Source: Dasypus novemcinctus
Lineage: Eukaryota; Chordata; Mammalia; Cingulata; Dasypodidae
Assembly (NCBI RefSeq): GCF_030445035.2
Contig: NC_080680.1
Coordinates: 52,837,212-52,901,211, forward strand
Reading direction: 5' to 3'
DNA: 64,000 nt
Below the pieces are notes generated by a model, which searched no databases, had not been told where the DNA came from, and was given only the letters and a program-made list of their open reading frames with translations. A program made the translations under genes and the position numbers. Positions 58,704 to 64,000 of this stretch are shown here, piece after piece. Positions within the stretch are counted from its first letter, which is position 1, and every line of letters begins with the position of its first letter.

Positions 58704-59104
58704 TGTGGGTGTGAAACGGTAAGAGGCTGCAGTCCTGCTCTTAGGGACCAGCAGGCTCCAGTCCCAGGAAATGTTTAACAAAGCAAGGGCTATAAACTTT
58801 AAGTATTTAGGGGAAATGCAAAAACCAAGGCTTATCTAAAATGTCTGGAGTCCTTGCTAAAAGCTTACCTAAGATGTGAAAGAGATATATGCAAATTGAA
58901 GCCTATTGAGAACTGAAACAAAGGGACCATTTGGCCTTTCCTCTCTGTATAAAAGACGTTTGAAAATCTTGTTCCGGGCTCGGGATTCAAACAGAAAGCT
59001 CCCGAGTCCGGCCGGCCGTCAATAAACCATTTTTCCTTCTCAAAATCATTCCTGAGTCCTGGCCTCTCTATACTCAAATAATTGAACTTCTCTTAAATTC
59101 CACA
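58704..59104 (+). mobile_element. Class I ERV solo LTR, well preserved
   Basis: A 401 bp LTR with inverted termini TGTGG...CCACA. A TATAAAAG box lies at 58948-58955. About 25 bp later a GC-rich segment (TTCCGGGCTCGGGATTC, then CCGAGTCCGGCCGGCCG) fits an R region with a hairpin. AATAAA follows at 59021-59026 and a 'tcctgagtcctggcctctct' U5 step after it. This is the U3-R-U5 order of gamma-type LTRs. No second LTR or retroviral gene is attached. The CpGs that survive here are unusual in this AT-rich window and suggest a fairly recent insertion. No clear target duplication is visible. Confidence 0.75.
58948..58955 (+). promoter_or_regulatory. TATA box of the solo LTR
   Basis: TATAAAAG, about 245 bp into the LTR, with an AATAAA signal about 70 bp further on. 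Position fits the U3/R border. Whether it still fires is unknown. Confidence 0.6.
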
Positions 59105-60349
59105 ACACAGATAGTGTTAATAGGGAGAGAAAATAGAGCCAGCTTTTTTCAGACTAAAATAAAATTTGCCAAATTTGTGGCCAGACCCAATACTTTGTTA
59201 CATTTTGTGATTCTAGTTGAGTTGTTTTCCTATCATTTATCAGCAGGAGTGAGTTTTTTCCTGGGTAATAATGCTGTGGTCATTGATTAAATGTTTCAGC
59301 CTGTAACTATTTCTATTTGTTTATTTTCTGGCTTATTTCCTCACATCAATTTTATATACCTGAATGGTCTGCTTATGCCTCCATCAAATAAAAAATAAGT
59401 GACTAATAGTGAATGTTTAAAATGTTTTTGCTGTTAATTTTGCTAATAAATTGCCTAATTCTATTAACCACTTATCAATAATATTTTTTAACATTTTATT
59501 TGTATGTAAATTATTTTATTCTTTGCAGAATGCTGTGAGTGATCTTTCAATTTTACACATAGGAAGTTCTAGACACAGTGAGAAAGTAAATTGTCTTAGA
59601 TTGCAAGGCTGAATTGAAAGGACCAGAGCTTTTCAACTTTTCTATGCTGCTGCTTCTTCAGTCAAGATAATCTTAAATACAGAGTTCCCATTGTAATAAA
59701 GGTCCTGGTTGGTGAAGCTTTCTTGGAATAATTCCTTCCACAGCCTGGGGAGCCTCATCAGGTGGTTTGAGGTCCTTTCTTTAGATAAGGGGACCCCTCT
59801 GGCCATATTGCTAGTAGAGTTCATTTCCTTCCTTGATTTGTGCTAAGGATGAGTACTTCCAGAAACAATTCTTGCAGAACTCAAAGTCTGTTCTTTCTGG
59901 CATAATTTAGTTGTTTTCAAACTTTTCAAAGGGTTGTGGTTTATGCTTTTTTTGGTATCAGAATACAATTTTTTTCAAATACCACTTATATAGAGCGTCA
60001 AAACATAAAATATAAAACAGGCAGTTCAGTCTCTCAACTTGAAGTTGTGGGATGAAGGACTAGGAGTCCTGCCCACTCAAAACTATGTCCTTGGGCCACT
60101 TTTCCTTTGGGTTACAGTATTTTGCAAACCATTAATCTATGCAAATTGAAAGTATTTTTTTTTATTCCCATGAAACACATTTATAAAAAAACACTTTGAA
60201 TTTTAAGGACCTTGTTCTAATTAGAGAGCCAACTGGAGTTAATCTGAAGTCCAAGTAAGGGTCGCTTTTCTTTTTAAAGTATATGTTATATTATGTAGTC
60301 TTTTAAATGTACTTCAGCTTCCCATTTTTAAAGTATGGTGTAGGGCATA
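59105..60349. other. Unassigned DNA
   Basis: About 1.2 kb with no supported feature. A reverse open frame at 59642-59824 is too short to interpret. Confidence 0.4.
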
Positions 60350-60560
60350 AGCTAAGTATGAAGGCTGGATTCAGATGTAATTAGGTTCAAGTCTACTACT
60401 TACGAAATTTATGATCTTGAATAAACTCTTTAATCTGAGTATTAATTATATTTAACAGAAGCAATGGTAAAACAAACTAGAGATGCTCTGTGCATGTAAG
60501 TAATAAAATGTAAGTAAAATATCTAGTGTAAAGTTGGTATGAATAATGGTTAATCACTAT
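60350..60560 (+). repeat. MIR SINE relic
   Basis: MIR steps: 'ggattcagatgtaattagg', 'ctacttacgaaatttatgat', 'aacagaagcaatggtaaaac', 'gtaagtaataaaatgtaag'. Strongly diverged. Confidence 0.5.
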
Positions 60561-60669
60561 CATTTTTCTTATAAATTGTACAAGATGATAGTACATTATT
60601 AAATATATATATATAGGTATTATTCTTATAAAAACAACTATCAAATGAACCACCTTTTCAGCTCATATT

Positions 60670-61140
60670 CATTCATTCCTTAATTCAGTCACCATTTCTG
60701 AATCCTGATCATAAAACATGGAGGAGAAATACAATGTAAACAAAGACATTAAGAAATTGCACCATTATGAAGATGACAGTGAGGGGAAATGGACTTGGAT
60801 CAAATAATCAGGCATATGAAGGAAAAAATTATAACTGTGAGAAGTGCTCCTCAGACAACATAGACTGCTTTGAGGAAATGACAGATCAGGAGGATGAATA
60901 GAAGCTAACCACTAAGGAGAAAACAATTGGACCTGAAATGAAATGAATCACACATTTAAAACAGGTGCAGAAGAAATAAGAATGTAGAGCTTTAAGATAA
61001 ATGAGCACCTGAGCAGGCATTCTACCCAAGACTGAAGCAACAAAGTAACATGGAGCCCAGGAAATAGCATCAAGCAAGTAAAGTAAAGAAGACTGTGGGT
61101 TATATATGTAGTCTATTGCCTTAGGAAAGCATACAATCAA
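60670..61140 (-). repeat. L2-like relic, antisense
   Basis: Steps in reverse L2 order: 'aatcctgatcataaaacatgg', 'agaagtgctcctcagacaac', 'gatcaggaggatgaatagaa', 'gagcacctgagcaggcattc', 'gtagtctattgccttagg'. Diverged. Confidence 0.5.
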
Positions 61141-62714
61141 TTAGTTATTAGGACAAAAACACTTCAAAGATGTTGTTCTGTGGTTAGTCTTGATGGGGAC
61201 AAGTGTGAAATGCCTGGCTAGGGCACTTGTCAGACAGAACTAGAGGGATATTTAAGAAGGAGTCCCTGAGGATAGCATTGTGTTGGTTTCTGACCTGGGG
61301 CTATTGGCCAGATTCAGACACTGCCAGTGATTGAAGAAAAGAACATCCCTGGGAGTAAACACATCAGAGCTGGGAGCTGACAGAACAGAGGTTCGTGGTT
61401 AATTGGAACTATACTTTTGGGGAATGATGAGCTGTTAAGGCATGATTGCAATATCCAATTGTGCATCCTTTTCAAAACTAAGGCAACTCACTATCTAGCA
61501 TACAATGTAATCCAGGTGGTAAATAGCTATGGCTATATGTTGGGAAGGAGAATGAAAAACAAACAAAAAACCCCAGAAACCTTTTCTTTTCTCTCTTCTC
61601 CATAGACTATTAATATTATTGCCATTGAGTGAAAATAATTTTGGTGGGTAAGAGTTGAAAAGTATGAGGAAATCATGTTATAAGGTCTTTAAAATTTTTA
61701 AGAGCATGCACGCCTTTTTTTTCTATTGTAAAGCTAGCTTTTAATAAAATGAACATTAAATTGTATATGCAGTCTGAACTTATCTATCCAAAATTTATAT
61801 ACAAAAATATATGAAGAATTTATGAAGAGAGGCAATAGTCAGTTGCCTCTCTGTGATTGCTATATGTGTGCAAGTGTATACTTTTTCTTTTTAAAATATT
61901 TTATGGCAGTTTTTTCCGTGGCATGTGATACTACTATAATCAGAATAAAAGTAATAAAAATAATGGAAAAAAAGATTCAGGTTATTATTACAGAATACTT
62001 AGTTTTCTAGCAGAAATTAAAACATTTAGAAAATGTTAATTGATTTTCTTACTGAAAATTTAGTTAGACGACTAATTTAGTAGAAACAAGAAACTCATCA
62101 CACTTTCAACATTTTCAAATAAATGTAAAAAAGCAATGGCATTTATGAAGATGATATTGAAATTTTGTATAGTTATAACTAGCTTGTTCAAAGTGAACAT
62201 GTTTTCAAATATCCCTAAAATTCTTTGAGTTTTTGTTCAGTCATTTGACAAAATTCAAAATGCAGCCTATATCTGTAAAGATTATCTACTATCTACATTT
62301 GCATTTTGCATGCTCTAAAAATATAAGATCTTTAAAGAAGAAAATATATATGTTCCTATTACACTTAGTAATAGAAAACCCATGATTATTTACCCTACAT
62401 GTAAGTAATTGCCAAATTTATTAGTTAAATATAATATAAAACAAATATAATTTTATTAAAATATAAATAAAGTAGAGGTAAATATTGATCAGAATTTTAG
62501 AATCTGGAGGATTTTCCAAATTCAAGAATGATATGTCATCAGAAAATGTTAATGAAACTTTAAGGTATGTCTATAGGGAAATATCCAATTTAGTATGACT
62601 GAAATATGTGTAAGAAGAAGAAAAAAGAAATGCTATAAAGTCAACTGCGAAAATACATAAAGCAGATATGATACCAAAATATTTAATATCCTTAGTAGAT
62701 AATTAATACACCTA
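61141..62714. other. Unassigned AT-rich DNA
   Basis: About 1.6 kb, no supported gene or repeat. Confidence 0.4.
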
Positions 62715-62935
62715 AAATTCTTTAAACACTATGTGTTGGGTATTGTTCTGAGTTTCTTGAATGTTAACCGATTTAAACTTCACAATATTATTATTCTCAA
62801 TTTTCAGATGAGATAAATGGAGGTAACAGAGAGGTTAATATCTGAGATCAAAGAAACAGTGAGGACTGTTAGGGAGGGACTAATGGACCCAGGTGGTCTG
62901 GCTTCACAGCCCATGTGCTATCTCGCCACTTCGGT
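62715..62935 (-). repeat. MIR SINE relic
   Basis: In reverse, MIR steps: 'ttaaacttcacaatattatt', 'attttcagatgagataaat', 'acagagaggttaatatctg', 'gacccaggtggtctggcttc', 'gcccatgtgctatctcgcc'. Good order. Confidence 0.65.
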
Positions 62936-63659
62936 ATTTATCAGGAGCCAGACAGGCTACATAATTTGCAGGGCCTAATGTAAAATACAAATACGGGGTC
63001 CTCTGTTCAAACAGCAGGAAAGAAGCACCATTAAAGGTACTAACATAAAAAGCATTTTCTTTTCATCTGATGTTTTTCTCTCTTCATAATGATTTTTATT
63101 AGCTGTTCAATACCATTTAAAGTAGATAAAAAACTCTCAGTTAACATTAGTTTTATCATTCATCTTCACACTTTTCAATTCCAGTTTTAGATGCAAATAT
63201 CAGAGCATTTAAGTCATATTTGGACTCATCAATATTACACAATTTGTATTTTGTGACTCAAACATGGAGGGTGCCTCAAGCTTGCCAGAAGAGAAAAATA
63301 CAAACCAGACTCAGGAACATTGGAAGGAGGACAAGAGAATCTCTTGAGGAATATAATGGAATCAGGGGGTACTGCATCAGATGTCAGGGTACTGATACAC
63401 AAGGGCAGATGATATTTTATTAAACTTATTATTGAAAGAGTAAACAGGCAGAGAAAAGTTATAAGTTGAAACACATCAATCTAAGTCCAAAGACTGAGCT
63501 CTCATATACAAATGATAATGCCTCTCAAGATGAAATGAAGTGGACAATAAAATAAGGAAGATATTTGGTAGGAGGATAAATGAAAAATAAACTCCTTAAA
63601 GGACAATTTAGAAATAATAGTTGGCAAAAGTCTACACCTTTCACACTCATTTACCTCTT
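62936..63659. other. Unassigned DNA with a possible old DNA-transposon trace
   Basis: About 720 bp. The start (62950-63015, 'ggctacataatttgcagggc') looks like an old hAT-type repeat, but I cannot place its ends. Overlapping frames on both strands at 63220-63474 are chance. Confidence 0.35.
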
Positions 63660-64000
63660 TTATTCATTAAAAATTTTATTGAAATATATCATTCATACAT
63701 GAACATACATAAACAATAAGTGTATAGTAAAAATTGTGAACTTACAAAACAAACATGCATATTATCATACAGGGATCCCATATATCACCCTACCATCAAC
63801 ATCTTGTGGTGTTGTAAAACATTTGTTACAAACTGTGTAAGAGTATCATGGAAATATTACTACTACCTACAGTCCATGTCTTACATTTTGTGTATTTTTC
63901 CTCCAACCTGCCGATTATTAACACCCTGTACTAGTATGATATATTTGTGATAGTTCATATTTTTCTGTTAACCACAGTCCATCTTCCACCACAGGATTCA
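63660..64000 (-). mobile_element. LINE-1 3' end, antisense, runs off the window
   Basis: The plus strand follows an L1 3' region in reverse: 'attttattgaaatatatcat', 'acagggatcccatatatcac', 'aacatttgttacaaactg', 'cctgtactagtatgatata'. It belongs to a different L1 subtype from the fragments at 19606 and 55977. The 5' part lies beyond the window. Confidence 0.55.

Overview
This window is AT-rich, repeat-dense mammalian nuclear DNA in which I recognise no exon of a host protein-coding gene and no functional RNA gene. The best organism guess is a xenarthran, most likely an armadillo of the Dasypus type. Four copies of about 380-420 bp with an RNA polymerase III A box and B box, a long GC-rich body and an A-rich (AAAT)n tail match the DAS family of tRNA-derived SINEs. 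Two dimeric SINEs and one monomer of a related tRNA-like type are also present. The older background (MIR, L2, L1M-type 3' ends, MLT1- and MLT2-like LTRs) is normal for any placental mammal. Family names come from recalled consensus patterns, not from a search.

Layout. 1-3.9 kb: single-copy-looking DNA with MIR and L2 relics. 4.2-6.05 kb: an old L1 3' end split by a roughly 760 bp LTR-like insertion. 6.3-11.32 kb: a degraded class I (gamma-like) endogenous retrovirus on the minus strand, with two ~415 bp LTRs. It keeps a gag matrix remnant, an integrase remnant and an almost full-length broken env, but has lost the rest of gag and most of pol in one deletion. 11.5-12.05 kb: an MLT2-like LTR with a long TA tract. 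13.5-13.9 kb: a DAS SINE with a 17 bp perfect target duplication. 16.3-21.9 kb: L2, MIR, MLT1 and MLT2 copies, two of them broken by dimeric SINEs and one also by an L1 3' end. 25.8-27.65 kb: two LTR-like elements, then a SINE joined to an L1 3' end inside a single target duplication. 28-43.5 kb: mostly old L2 and MIR, one DAS SINE, one SINE with a microsatellite tail, one L1 3' end. 44-46.5 kb: a very short processed mRNA 3' end, a GAAA array and another LTR-like element. 47.1-53.3 kb: a large antisense L1-like block carrying three later insertions. 53.3-64 kb: L2 and MIR relics, two hAT-like elements head to head, two L1 3' ends and a well-preserved class I solo LTR.

The elements do not act as a pathway. 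The window is a stratigraphy of retroelements: L2 and MIR lie at the bottom, MLT and L1M elements above them, then a recurrent MaLR-like LTR family, and SINEs and the class I retroviruses on top. Several stretches without repeats contain dense homeodomain-like AT motifs and are offered only as weak candidates for conserved regulatory DNA. I found no convincing new coding system. The strongest observations are the SINE-L1 chimera, the 100 bp mRNA retrocopy, the hAT pair sharing one target duplication, and the matrix-to-integrase deletion provirus.
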